DNA of 64,000 nucleotides, from positions 674,135 through 738,134 of the forward strand of contig NZ_FQWW01000002.1 in NCBI RefSeq assembly GCF_900129795.1. Reading direction: 5' to 3'. Below, in pieces: positions 45,699-54,249 of the stretch. The stretch is from Flavobacterium sp. CF108 (GTDB taxonomy: Bacteria; Bacteroidota; Bacteroidia; Flavobacteriales; Flavobacteriaceae). Below the pieces are notes generated by a model. The model was not told the origin of the DNA. It saw nothing but the letters and a program-made list of their open reading frames with translations, and did not search any database. Each line of letters opens with the position of its first letter. Within the stretch, counting starts at the first letter, position 1. The position numbers and the translations under genes were made by a program.

Positions 45699-47510
45699 TT
45701 AAAAACTAAATCCAAATAAAGTTCCTTCTTCACTCACATCATTTAATCTTAAAACAACTTCATTTTCTTCAAAGTATAGAATATTTTCTTCTTCGTCAAT
45801 TGGTAAGTCTGATTTAATAACAGATAAAATATATTGAAAATCAAAATCCTTTAGAAGATTATTAATTAATTCTAATAATCTTAATTTAATACCATTGTCT
45901 TGTGTTGAAAGGACATCATCATGATAAATGAATTTAAAAAAAGGTTGATTATTATAACTTGTTAAAATAGCTAAATCAAAAGCTACACATAATAATTTTT
46001 TATATGTTGTTCCTTCTCCTTTTGCTGTATTTTTGTTCGTGTTATCTTGTACTTTAGGAGGTGGAAATTCAATATTATTACTTGAGTTTAAATGCCAAGA
46101 AATATTAGCACTCTCATCCATAATAAATTTATAATATGAATGAAATTTTTTTCTTATATCTTCATATTTATTGTTTTCTTCTGTATGTCTGGACAAATAT
46201 TTTAATTTGTCAATTGTTTCTTCAATATCACCTCTTTTTGTTTCAATTTCATCCTCTTTTGAGAAAATTAAATCTATGTAACTTATTTTTAAATTTACAT
46301 TATTAAGTTCTTCTTCTGTTTTTGCTAAGGCTTTTTGGTAAGTTTTAAATTTCTTAAAGGTGTCAGTATCTTGTAAAACAGATAAAAGATTCTCCTTTTT
46401 TGAATTTAGTTCACTTAAACTTGAATTTATTTGTACTAATTCTTTTTGTTTCTTAACTAATACTTTTTTTATCAATTTATTTCTTTCAATTGTTATTTTA
46501 GAATTAAAATCTAATAATTCTTGATAATCTTTCTTAATCTGTTCACCAAAATATATACCTGTCTCTTCAAAAACCTTTTGCACTTTATTTAATTCAAAAG
46601 CAAAATCATTTTGAATTGATTTTTTTAATTTATCAATTTCGAAATTCAAATTGTATGATAATGAATTATATTCGCTTATCGAATTTTCAATGTCCGATAT
46701 ACCATTTTGAATTAGTTTTTTATCTTGTTCATAAAAATTAAATGCATCTATTTTATTTTCAATTTCTGCATTATTTTCCTCAATTGAAATTTTTTCAGCA
46801 ATTAAAGAGTCCCTGTCTTTCTTATCTATTTTATACTCTCTTTTTAAAGTTCCTATAAAACCATTTATTTCTTCTATCTCCTCATCATTTTCATACTTTT
46901 TTAATAGCAGTTCTCCATCAAACCCCAGCAAATCAAAAATAAAAGGCTTCCAATATTTATGTTTACCATTTGAGAATTTTGATAATTGAAAAACGTCTTT
47001 ATAATCATCAGGAGGAGTTCTTAAATTATAACTTAATGCTTTTCTATAATCATAGTTTTTGTCAAAGAAAAAATTAAAATTTAAAAAATCAGCCAAAATT
47101 TCTCTTGCCTTATCAATTGAAATATTTTCATAATCAAATTTTGTAGGTGGAAAAAAATCTGTGCTTCTCTTTTCTAATAAACTGAATGATATTTTTGTGT
47201 TACTTTCAATTCCTCTTTTTATTGTCAAAAATTTACCGTTATCTAGTTCGATTTCTAAATAAAAGATATAATCATTAAATATCGATTTATTATCTATATT
47301 GGTTAATTTAAGTAAGAAATCTTTTTTGTCAATTTTTCTTAATAATAAAAAATCTATTAATTCAGCAACTTTCGTTTTTCCTAAATCATGTGAATTTTTT
47401 TTATCTTTTAGGTCTGTTTGAACTTCAGCATAAATTACATTCAATCCATTCAAATTGAACAAAATGTTTTTAAACTTCTCTTGATTACTATATAATTTAC
47501 TTAGCTTCAT
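45699..47510 (-). CDS. ABC-3C system ATPase with DUF2326 C-terminus
   Basis: A 603-residue SMC/RecN-like ATPase. It has a degenerate Walker A HDLGKTKV (residues 41-48), a long coiled coil (about 190-440), and a C-terminal region with KGEGTTYKKLLCVAFDLAIL and a Walker B-like FIYHDDVLST (about 527-536). This is the plan of the ATPase of three-component ABC conflict systems (ABC-3C), which are predicted anti-phage or anti-plasmid modules. It overlaps the next gene by 14 bp and is AT-rich against neighbouring housekeeping genes. Confidence 0.85.
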   Translation of the reverse strand: MKLSKLYSNQEKFKNILFNLNGLNVIYAEVQTDLKDKKNSHDLGKTKVAELIDFLLLRKIDKKDFLLKLTNIDNKSIFNDYIFYLEIELDNGKFLTIKRGIESNTKISFSLLEKRSTDFFPPTKFDYENISIDKAREILADFLNFNFFFDKNYDYRKALSYNLRTPPDDYKDVFQLSKFSNGKHKYWKPFIFDLLGFDGELLLKKYENDEEIEEINGFIGTLKREYKIDKKDRDSLIAEKISIEENNAEIENKIDAFNFYEQDKKLIQNGISDIENSISEYNSLSYNLNFEIDKLKKSIQNDFAFELNKVQKVFEETGIYFGEQIKKDYQELLDFNSKITIERNKLIKKVLVKKQKELVQINSSLSELNSKKENLLSVLQDTDTFKKFKTYQKALAKTEEELNNVNLKISYIDLIFSKEDEIETKRGDIEETIDKLKYLSRHTEENNKYEDIRKKFHSYYKFIMDESANISWHLNSSNNIEFPPPKVQDNTNKNTAKGEGTTYKKLLCVAFDLAILTSYNNQPFFKFIYHDDVLSTQDNGIKLRLLELINNLLKDFDFQYILSVIKSDLPIDEEENILYFEENEVVLRLNDVSEEGTLFGFSF

Positions 47511-47739
47511 TAAAAATAAATGTATCTGTTTTTTCTAGATATTTAATTTTATCTAATAAGAATAAAAAATTTAAAGCATAGGGATAATTTTCTTTTGCTT
47601 TCTCTCCTAATTCATTACAAACTTTTCCTAATAATTTATCATACTCTATACTATATTGTGCTTTTAATAATTTAATAATATATGCACTTATATTGATAAC
47701 TGAATAATCCGGATTTGTATGTCGAGTTGGTTTTATCAT
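47497..47739 (-). CDS. ABC-3C system middle component
   Basis: An 80-residue, mostly helical protein (TRHTNPDYSVINISAYIIKLL). Position between the ATPase and the third gene, and size, match the small middle components of ABC-3C modules. It overlaps both neighbours (14 and 4 bp), so translation is coupled. I cannot assign the exact middle-component subtype. Confidence 0.8.
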   Translation of the reverse strand: MIKPTRHTNPDYSVINISAYIIKLLKAQYSIEYDKLLGKVCNELGEKAKENYPYALNFLFLLDKIKYLEKTDTFIFNEAK

Positions 47740-48680
47740 TTTAATCCAATTTCACAATTCATATACATATAATGTAATAATGTAAAAATATGTCTTTTTC
47801 CTCCTTTTAATTCATAAGAACCATCAGCCATCTTTTGATATATAAAAACTAATACTTCATCAAACATGTTAAAGTCATCTCTTTTTAAAGTAATCAAACT
47901 ACTTAATTCAGAAGTAATGTCAAAATAATAATCTCTTAATTCAGAGTTTTTATCATCTTCTAAAAAATTTTGAATCTTTGTAAACTCTAAAAGTGACTTA
48001 GATAAAATCTCGTTCTCATAATAATCTTTACTTAAAGAATTTTTTTTATTTTTTTCTTCTATTTCAATTTTATCAAAATCATATTTAACTTTCTCAATTT
48101 TAGTCTTTATTTCTTCCGTTATTTCTGGTAATTGTTTTTTAAACTCTAAAAGAATATCTTTAATTTCCTCTTCAGAAAATTCAAAAGGAATATGATGTTT
48201 ATTTAAGTCAAATAATTTAACAATATCATTAAATTGATTCAAATATCTATTATTAATGGTTTCTTTTCCTATTATTTCTACATTAACTAAACCTGTTTCT
48301 TTTTTTATTTTATTCAATAGTTTTGAACCTGTTATTCCTGAAAATTTTCTATTTGTAAAAATTAAATAGTTATCAACTTCTCCGTTTTCTTTTAATTTTT
48401 TTATTTTTGGTATTTCAAGATCTATAAGTTTTTCAAATTCTCTATCTGAACAAGATGCTTGGCTATTTGTTGTAAACTTTGCTTGAATTATAAACTTCCC
48501 TTTCCACGAATCTATATTTGAAGGAAAGTTTTGCGCTGTTCCTGTAAATTTTCCATCTCTTCCACCATCTTTACCTTCAGAGAATTCTATAACAGCAATA
48601 CCTAAAATTTTTTGGCAAATTGTATTTACTAAACTTTCAAATTTTTTATCATCTTCAAGTAGTTCTAATCTATAATCCAT
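47736..48680 (-). CDS. ABC-3C effector/sensor with restriction-endonuclease-like domain
   Basis: A 314-residue protein. The N-terminal ~100 residues show a PD-(D/E)XK pattern: FSEGKDGGRDG (residues 34-43), then KFIIQAKFT with QAK at 66-68. The C-terminal half is helical and resembles the C-terminal domain of ABC-3C partners. It probably cleaves DNA when triggered. A TAAATTTG element at 48699-48706, within the 33-bp gap and the end of tex, gives the system its own promoter. Confidence 0.8.
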   Translation of the reverse strand: MDYRLELLEDDKKFESLVNTICQKILGIAVIEFSEGKDGGRDGKFTGTAQNFPSNIDSWKGKFIIQAKFTTNSQASCSDREFEKLIDLEIPKIKKLKENGEVDNYLIFTNRKFSGITGSKLLNKIKKETGLVNVEIIGKETINNRYLNQFNDIVKLFDLNKHHIPFEFSEEEIKDILLEFKKQLPEITEEIKTKIEKVKYDFDKIEIEEKNKKNSLSKDYYENEILSKSLLEFTKIQNFLEDDKNSELRDYYFDITSELSSLITLKRDDFNMFDEVLVFIYQKMADGSYELKGGKRHIFTLLHYMYMNCEIGLK

Positions 48681-48698
48681 TGAAAAATTGAGTTTTTA

Positions 48699-48706
48699 CA
48701 AATTTA
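48699..48706 (-). promoter_or_regulatory. -7 promoter element of the ABC-3C operon
   Basis: The minus strand reads TAAATTTG, 18 bp before the first gene. A CAA (TTG on the minus strand) 22 bp further out may be -33. Confidence 0.5.
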
Positions 48707-48713
48707 CAAATAA

Positions 48714-50837
48714 TTAAAGTACCATCGTCAACTGAATTCTCTTTCTATCTTCATCAACCTCAGTAACCTTAACATCAACATGCTGATGTAATTTTACCAC
48801 TTCGTTTACGTCGCTTACAAAACCGGCTTTCAATTGCGAAATGTGGACCAATCCGCTTTCTTTGATTCCGATATCAACAAAACAGCCGAAATTGGTGATG
48901 TTATTAACAATTCCCGGAAGAATCATTCCGGTTCTCAAATCTTTGATCGATTTTACATTCGCATCAAATTCAAAAACCTTAGCCGACTTTCTTGGATCTA
49001 ATCCAGGCTTTTCAAGCTCTTTTATGATATCTTTTAACGTAAGTAAACCTATTTCAGGTGTAACATATTTTTCGGGCTTAATAAGCACCGTTTTATCTTT
49101 ATTGGCAATTAAGTCATTTAACGAAAGATTCAAATCCTTCGCCATCTTTTCTACAACCGGATAAGCCTCCGGATGCACCGCCGAATTATCCAGCGGATTT
49201 TTAGCATTTGTAATTCTAATAAACGCTGCTCCTTGCTGATAGGCTTTATCTCCTAAACGCGGCACTTTTTTCAACTGTTTTCTGTCTTCAAAAGGTCCAT
49301 TTTCAGAACGGTATTGTACAATGTTTTCGGCCAGCTTCTCTCCTATTCCACTCACATAACTTAGTAAATGTTTACTCGCTGTATTGATATTGATTCCAAC
49401 CGAGTTTACGCAGCGAATTACCGTGCTGTCTAATTCTTCTTTTAATTTAGTTTGGTCAACATCATGTTGATATTGTCCAACTCCAATTGCTTTTGGATCG
49501 ATTTTTACCAATTCAGCCAAAGGATCTGAAAGTCTTCGCCCAATAGAAACTGATCCACGAACCGTTACATCATAATTTGGAAATTCTTCTCTCGCAATTT
49601 TTGATGCTGAATAAACCGAAGCTCCCGCTTCAGAAACAATAAAAACCTGCACTGGTTTGTCAAACGCGATTTTTTTTATGAAAAATTCCGTTTCTCTTGA
49701 AGCCGTTCCATTCCCGATAGAAATCGCGTCAATTTGATACGCATTTACCATCGAACGGATTTTTTTTATCGCCATCGATTCCTCGTTTTGAGGTGCGTGC
49801 GGATAAATCGTTTCGTTGTATAATAAATCGCCTTTTTCGTCCAGACACACTACTTTACATCCGCTTCTAAATCCTGGATCGATTGCCAAAATTCTTTTTT
49901 CTCCTAAAGGCGGAGCCAATAATAATTGTCCTAAATTATTAGCAAAAACCTGAATAGAATTGGCATCAGCTTTTGCTTTTGCTTCCTGCAAAGTTTCATT
50001 TCCAATTGCCGGATTCAACAAACGTTTGTAACTATCCTCAATTGCTAATTGCAAATGAGCTGTTGTATTATTTTGTTTTTTAATGATGATTTCATCAATT
50101 ACATCGTAAGCATCATCGATATCAACATCAATTTTCATTTTGATGTAACCTTCATTTTCTGCACGAAGCATTGCTAGTAAACGATGCGCTGGCGCTTTTG
50201 TTAAAGATTCTTCCCAATCAAAATATTGACTGAATTTTTGTGCGCCTTCTTCTTCCGCTTTCTTTTTTACGACTTTAGTTCCAATAGTTGCTTTTCTCTG
50301 GAACAATCTTCGTAGCTGTTTACGAACGTAAATATTTTCGTTAATCCATTCCGCTACAATATCTCTTGCGCCCTGAATGGCCGCTTCTTCGTTAATAACA
50401 TTTTCATTGATGTATTGTGTAGAAAGGAAATCAATATCAACATCACTTTCAGATATAATCAATTTTGCCAAAGGTTCTAAACCAAATTCGCGGGCAACAT
50501 CGGCTTTTGTTTTTTTCTTCTTTTTGTACGGAAGATAAAAATCTTCTATTTCCTGTAAATCAAAACTATCTTCAATTTTTTTCTTCAAGTCTGGCGTAAG
50601 CGCTTTTTGTTCTTCAATAGATTTTAGAACTGCTTCTTTACGTTTTACAAGTGTATCATAATCTTTTTGCAATTTTGCAATCTGCTCAATTACAACTTCG
50701 TCAAGATTCCCGGTAATGTCTTTTCGGTAACGCGAAATAAACGGAATTGTACAATCTTCCTCTAGTAATTTTACAGTGTTTTGAATACTAACTGCAGGTG
50801 CCTGAACAGACTTGGCAATGAATTGAATATTAGTCAT
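48714..50837 (-). CDS. tex: Tex family transcription accessory protein
   Basis: A 707-residue protein. The N-terminal Tex helices precede a YqgF-like domain (ILAIDPGFRSGCKVVCLD, about residue 317), a helix-hairpin-helix pair (TASKHLLSYVSGIGEKLAENIV) and a C-terminal S1 RNA-binding domain (GMILPGIVNNITNFGCFVDIG). Tex affects transcription and stress gene expression through nucleic-acid binding. Usual length is about 700-780 residues. Confidence 0.97.
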   Translation of the reverse strand: MTNIQFIAKSVQAPAVSIQNTVKLLEEDCTIPFISRYRKDITGNLDEVVIEQIAKLQKDYDTLVKRKEAVLKSIEEQKALTPDLKKKIEDSFDLQEIEDFYLPYKKKKKTKADVAREFGLEPLAKLIISESDVDIDFLSTQYINENVINEEAAIQGARDIVAEWINENIYVRKQLRRLFQRKATIGTKVVKKKAEEEGAQKFSQYFDWEESLTKAPAHRLLAMLRAENEGYIKMKIDVDIDDAYDVIDEIIIKKQNNTTAHLQLAIEDSYKRLLNPAIGNETLQEAKAKADANSIQVFANNLGQLLLAPPLGEKRILAIDPGFRSGCKVVCLDEKGDLLYNETIYPHAPQNEESMAIKKIRSMVNAYQIDAISIGNGTASRETEFFIKKIAFDKPVQVFIVSEAGASVYSASKIAREEFPNYDVTVRGSVSIGRRLSDPLAELVKIDPKAIGVGQYQHDVDQTKLKEELDSTVIRCVNSVGININTASKHLLSYVSGIGEKLAENIVQYRSENGPFEDRKQLKKVPRLGDKAYQQGAAFIRITNAKNPLDNSAVHPEAYPVVEKMAKDLNLSLNDLIANKDKTVLIKPEKYVTPEIGLLTLKDIIKELEKPGLDPRKSAKVFEFDANVKSIKDLRTGMILPGIVNNITNFGCFVDIGIKESGLVHISQLKAGFVSDVNEVVKLHQHVDVKVTEVDEDRKRIQLTMVL

Positions 50838-50927
50838 ACTTTAATGAAATAAATTCTTAATTATAAATTGATGTAATTTACTTGTTAAAATTAATTCGGA
50901 AATTAATCAATGATTCGGCTAAATTAA

Positions 50928-50935
50928 TATCTTTG
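50928..50935 (+). promoter_or_regulatory. -7 promoter element of the DUF1294 gene
   Basis: Sequence TATCTTTG, 11 bp before the start codon, giving a near-leaderless transcript. Confidence 0.6.
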
Positions 50936-50946
50936 TTTTTAATATT

Positions 50947-51222
50947 ATGCCAATGGAAATTTTTTTACTCTATTTTTTATTTATAAATATCATCGTTTTT
51001 ATTCTTGCCGGTTATGATAAATATCTGGCCCGAAAAAATAAACGAAGAATCCCCGAAAATACTTTGTTTTTTCTTGAAGCGATTGGAGGAACACCCGGTT
51101 TATTAACAGCAATGTTTTTCTTTAGACATAAAACGAGTAAAACCTCATTTATTGTAAAATTCTCATTGATTTTTTTGATTCAGGCTGTTTTAGTTTATTT
51201 GAAATTAAGTGATAAAATCTAA
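50947..51222 (+). CDS. DUF1294 family membrane protein
   Basis: A 91-residue protein with two to three hydrophobic segments and the DUF1294 pattern GYDKYLARKNKRRIPENTLFFLEAIGG followed by GLLTAMFFFRHKTSKTSF. Function is unknown. It overlaps the convergent AAA/DUF4143 gene by 18 bp at the 3' end, and tex lies divergently upstream. Confidence 0.9.
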   Translation: MPMEIFLLYFLFINIIVFILAGYDKYLARKNKRRIPENTLFFLEAIGGTPGLLTAMFFFRHKTSKTSFIVKFSLIFLIQAVLVYLKLSDKI

Positions 51223-52347
51223 GTAGTTACTTTTATTAATAAGGTTGAAAACCGCTTCAGGATAAGCTTTTGCGAAAGCAGTTGGAATTTTAGCTTTCTT
51301 ATTTTCACTCCATTTAAATTCAAATCCTTCCAGTTTATCTCCTATTTCTTCGAGCCAATCCATTTCTTGCTGGTCATAGGTTCGCCAGAAATAATTACTG
51401 GTTTTTATTTTTTGATAATGTTGTTTCTTAATTCTTTCGTAAGCCAAATAATTTTCCCATAAATCGCCAACATCATTTCTTAAGTCTAAAGTATTGAAAT
51501 TATTAATAATTGCATTTCTTATACCATTATCATAAAAATACCATCTGCTTGATTTTACGATTTCTTTGCGCAAATTTCTACTAAACCCTTCTATTTTAAA
51601 AAGAATAAATACTTTCGAAAGTAAATCTAAATAGTTTGCTACCGTATTTTTAGACAACTGTAATTGATTGCCTAATTCTTGTATAGAAACTTCTTTACCA
51701 ACCTGATACGCAATTAAACGAAGTAGATCATAAATTTTATCTGCATGTTTAATACCTTCAAAAACCAAAATATCTTTCAATAAATATGAATTGATAATTT
51801 CAAAAAGATACTCCTTTTTATCTTCCCAATTATCGTATTGTATCAATTCGGGATAACCTCCAAAAAGTAATCTTTCTTCTAAATTTTCAAGTGTTTGTTT
51901 GTAATTTTCCTTTTCAGAAAATTCTATTTGTGCTAACGGAAATAAATAAATAGTATTTTTTCTTCCAACTAAAGGTTCGCCTAATTTATTGCTTAAATCA
52001 AACATCGAAGATCCTGTAGCAATAATTCTAATTCCGTCAATTGTATCCACAATCAGTTTTAGAATTATCCCTATTTCTGGAACATTTTGAGCTTCATCAA
52101 TAGCCAGTAAATCAATACCAGACAGTAATCTTTTATAGTTATTAACAGATCGTTCTTTTAATAAATTTACATCATTGATATCTTCTCCATTAAGCTGCAG
52201 ATAACTTTCGGATGGTATTTCTCTTAAATAACTTTTAATTAATTCTGTTTTACCAACACGACGGGCTCCAAGCAAAATCAAAACCTTATTGGGTACTAGT
52301 TTTTTATTAAACTCTTCAATAACAGCTCTTTTTAAATGATTTTTCAT
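51205..52347 (-). CDS. AAA ATPase with DUF4143 domain
   Basis: About 380 residues. Walker A is LGARRVGKTELIKSY (residues ~24-38), Walker B is LLAIDEAQNVP, sensor 1 is ATGSSMF, a winged-helix-like region lies around residue 240, and the C-terminal DUF4143 region carries a PD-(D/E)XK-like WLEEIGDKLEGFEFKWS. Members are accessory ATPases of unknown function. I take the MKNHLKRAV start at 52347 instead of 52404, because the extra 19 residues are unlike the family. The inverted repeat upstream suggests regulation. Confidence 0.88.
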   Translation of the reverse strand: MKNHLKRAVIEEFNKKLVPNKVLILLGARRVGKTELIKSYLREIPSESYLQLNGEDINDVNLLKERSVNNYKRLLSGIDLLAIDEAQNVPEIGIILKLIVDTIDGIRIIATGSSMFDLSNKLGEPLVGRKNTIYLFPLAQIEFSEKENYKQTLENLEERLLFGGYPELIQYDNWEDKKEYLFEIINSYLLKDILVFEGIKHADKIYDLLRLIAYQVGKEVSIQELGNQLQLSKNTVANYLDLLSKVFILFKIEGFSRNLRKEIVKSSRWYFYDNGIRNAIINNFNTLDLRNDVGDLWENYLAYERIKKQHYQKIKTSNYFWRTYDQQEMDWLEEIGDKLEGFEFKWSENKKAKIPTAFAKAYPEAVFNLINKSNYLDFIT

Positions 52348-52391
52348 TTTAATTGGCTTATAATTTAGAATACAAATATAAGTAAAAAACA

Positions 52392-52435
52392 TTAATTCAG
52401 TCATTACTTTGACTCAATTAACATTAATTGAGTCA
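52392..52435. promoter_or_regulatory. inverted-repeat operator candidate upstream of the DUF4143 gene
   Basis: A perfect 12-bp inverted repeat (TGACTCAATTAA at 52410-52421, complement at 52424-52435) is preceded by a third half-site TTAATTCAGTCA at 52392-52403, differing at one position. It lies 45-88 bp before the start codon. Confidence 0.65.
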
Positions 52436-52581
52436 TTTAATTAACCTAATTAACGTTAATTTGATCAGTACATAAATCAGATTTACATTGTAAGTAATAA
52501 AAAACCGGATGAATTTAAAAAATCCGCCCGGTGTGTTTCTATTTATTTGGTGCGAAGCACCCGATTTTTTTTCGACTCTTA

Positions 52582-53010
52582 TTAACAAGCAATTTTATTA
52601 ACTCTGTTTTGGTGCCTTCCACCTTCAAATGCAGTCGTTAAAAAAGTTTCAACGATTTCAACTGCTTGCGGAATAGAAGTAAAACGCGCCGGAATACTCA
52701 CAATATTAGCATCGTTGTGTAAACGTGTTAAATACGCAATTTCTTTAGTCCAGCATAATCCAGCTCTCACTTTCGGGTGTTTATTAACCGTCATTGCAAT
52801 TCCGTTTCCGCTTCCGCAGATAACAATTCCAAAATCAGCTTTACCTTCAGATACATCATTCGCAACCGGATGTCCAAAATCAGGATAATCAACAGAAGCA
52901 TCAGTATCTGTTCCATAATTCGTTACTTCATATCCTTTTGCTTCAAGCATTGCCACAATTGCTTTTTTATATTCTGGTCCTGCGTGGTCGTTTCCTATCG
53001 AAATTTTCAT
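52582..53010 (-). CDS. rpiB: ribose 5-phosphate isomerase B
   Basis: A 142-residue protein of the RpiB/LacAB type. It begins MKISIGNDHAG, and has SVDYPDFG, the catalytic-loop CGSGNGIAMTVNKHPKVRAGLCW and HNDANIVSIPARF. It interconverts ribose 5-phosphate and ribulose 5-phosphate. A TAAATTTG promoter lies at 53038-53045. It is the last gene read leftward before the non-coding gap. Confidence 0.96.
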   Translation of the reverse strand: MKISIGNDHAGPEYKKAIVAMLEAKGYEVTNYGTDTDASVDYPDFGHPVANDVSEGKADFGIVICGSGNGIAMTVNKHPKVRAGLCWTKEIAYLTRLHNDANIVSIPARFTSIPQAVEIVETFLTTAFEGGRHQNRVNKIAC

Positions 53011-53037
53011 TTTTCTATACTATTAAGTTGTGTTATG

Positions 53038-53045
53038 CAAATTTA
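53038..53045 (-). promoter_or_regulatory. -7 promoter element of rpiB
   Basis: The minus strand reads TAAATTTG, 27 bp before the start codon. Confidence 0.55.
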
Positions 53046-53905
53046 CTTAATTAATAAATGTTCGCCACGAATTTCACTAATTTTCACTAATTTTTTGCTT
53101 ACTAACATTTTACTGTGTTTTAAAAAATAAAAATTGAATTTGTTTACAAAAATTTAATCCTTTAAAACTAAACTTTGTGTTCTTTTGCAGCAACAATTTA
53201 GTCAAAGATTATCCAAATTTCAATTTATCAACTTTGAGTAAAAACTTTGTATGCTTTGCGGTAAATCCACTAAATACTGGCTTTTTTATAACTCACATCA
53301 TATCAAAACCTTAACACTTATCAACATTTTTAACAACTACATAACTACCTCATAATCAATTAAGAATAGACAAGATATTTGTTAAAATTTTAGAATGTTA
53401 ATACCAAATCGTAATTCGTTGATATTCAATTAACTTTAAGTTAACATTATTTGTTAATAAGTTGAGATAGAAAATTAGAAGTTTTTTTTGGTTGTGTCAA
53501 AAAAATACCTAATCCAAAATTGGAATTAAAAATCCTAATAAAGTTTTAGGAATTTTTAGAAAAGTTATCAATATCAAAAATGCCATTTTCAACAAATAGC
53601 AGCATATGAACTTATCTACAAAATGAATTCATTTTTGGTTGTCAACCGTTGTTAATTAAAATACAAAAAGTCTTATAAATTAATCTTTTAGCTAAATATA
53701 ACTATGTTGATAACTCCCAATAACTAAGAGAAACTTCATTTCAATACTTTTAAAAATAAATTTATTCGACATATTAACAAGCTATAATAACCATCAAAAA
53801 TTAATTAAATTTAAAATTTCTTTTTTGTTGTATTTAATATATGTTGAAAACTAAAAAAGTTGAAAAGGAAAAAAAAATTTTTTTGAGTTGAAAAAAAGAA
53901 GAAGT
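53046..53905. other. AT-rich non-coding region with DnaA-box-like sites; candidate replication origin
   Basis: No convincing gene is present. DnaA-box-like 9-mers, each one mismatch from TTATCCACA: TTATCCAAA (53209-53217), TTATCAACA (53318-53326), TTATCTACA (53612-53620) and the reverse of TTATCAACA (53705-53713). Weaker: 53225-53233 and 53565-53573. Very AT-rich runs follow at 53740-53890. Genes to the left mostly read leftward and to the right mostly rightward. A small direct repeat (TTTCACTAATTTTCACTAATT) lies near 53071-53091. Confidence 0.5.
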
Positions 53906-54139
53906 TTAAACGATTTTGAGAGGATTGTTTAGATTGTCCAGAATTTGCTGCACTTCTTCGAAATCGTTTGGATGAACTTTAAGTTTGATTCCGCCCACGG
54001 CATTTGAGTAAAGCGGCATAACAGAAAGTGTCATTTCATTTTCGAAAAAATATGGGATTTCTTCTTGTTCAAGTAAGTGTTTGAGAACCACTGTTTCGTG
54101 CAGATAATTGAATACGGCGATCGTCTTAAAGCTTTCCAT
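53906..54139 (-). CDS. DUF2007 family putative signal-transducing protein
   Basis: A 77-residue protein of the DUF2007 type (YLHETVVLKHLLEQEEIPYFFENE, then GGIKLKVHPNDFEEVQQIL). The small alpha/beta fold recalls PII-like signalling domains, but function is unknown. It reads leftward into the non-coding gap and is divergent from rnr. Confidence 0.85.
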   Translation of the reverse strand: MESFKTIAVFNYLHETVVLKHLLEQEEIPYFFENEMTLSVMPLYSNAVGGIKLKVHPNDFEEVQQILDNLNNPLKIV

Positions 54140-54249
54140 ATGAGGTCTTTTTGTAAATGTACGAAAAGTTATATTTTTAATAATTCTATTTGTTAAAAAG
54201 AATTATCTGATTTCTTATTTGTAATTTTAAACCTTATAAGAAAAGATAT

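Noticed and set aside
48841..49164. Plus-strand frame inside tex
   Set aside because: It is antisense to a well-supported conserved gene and has no promoter or recognisable protein.
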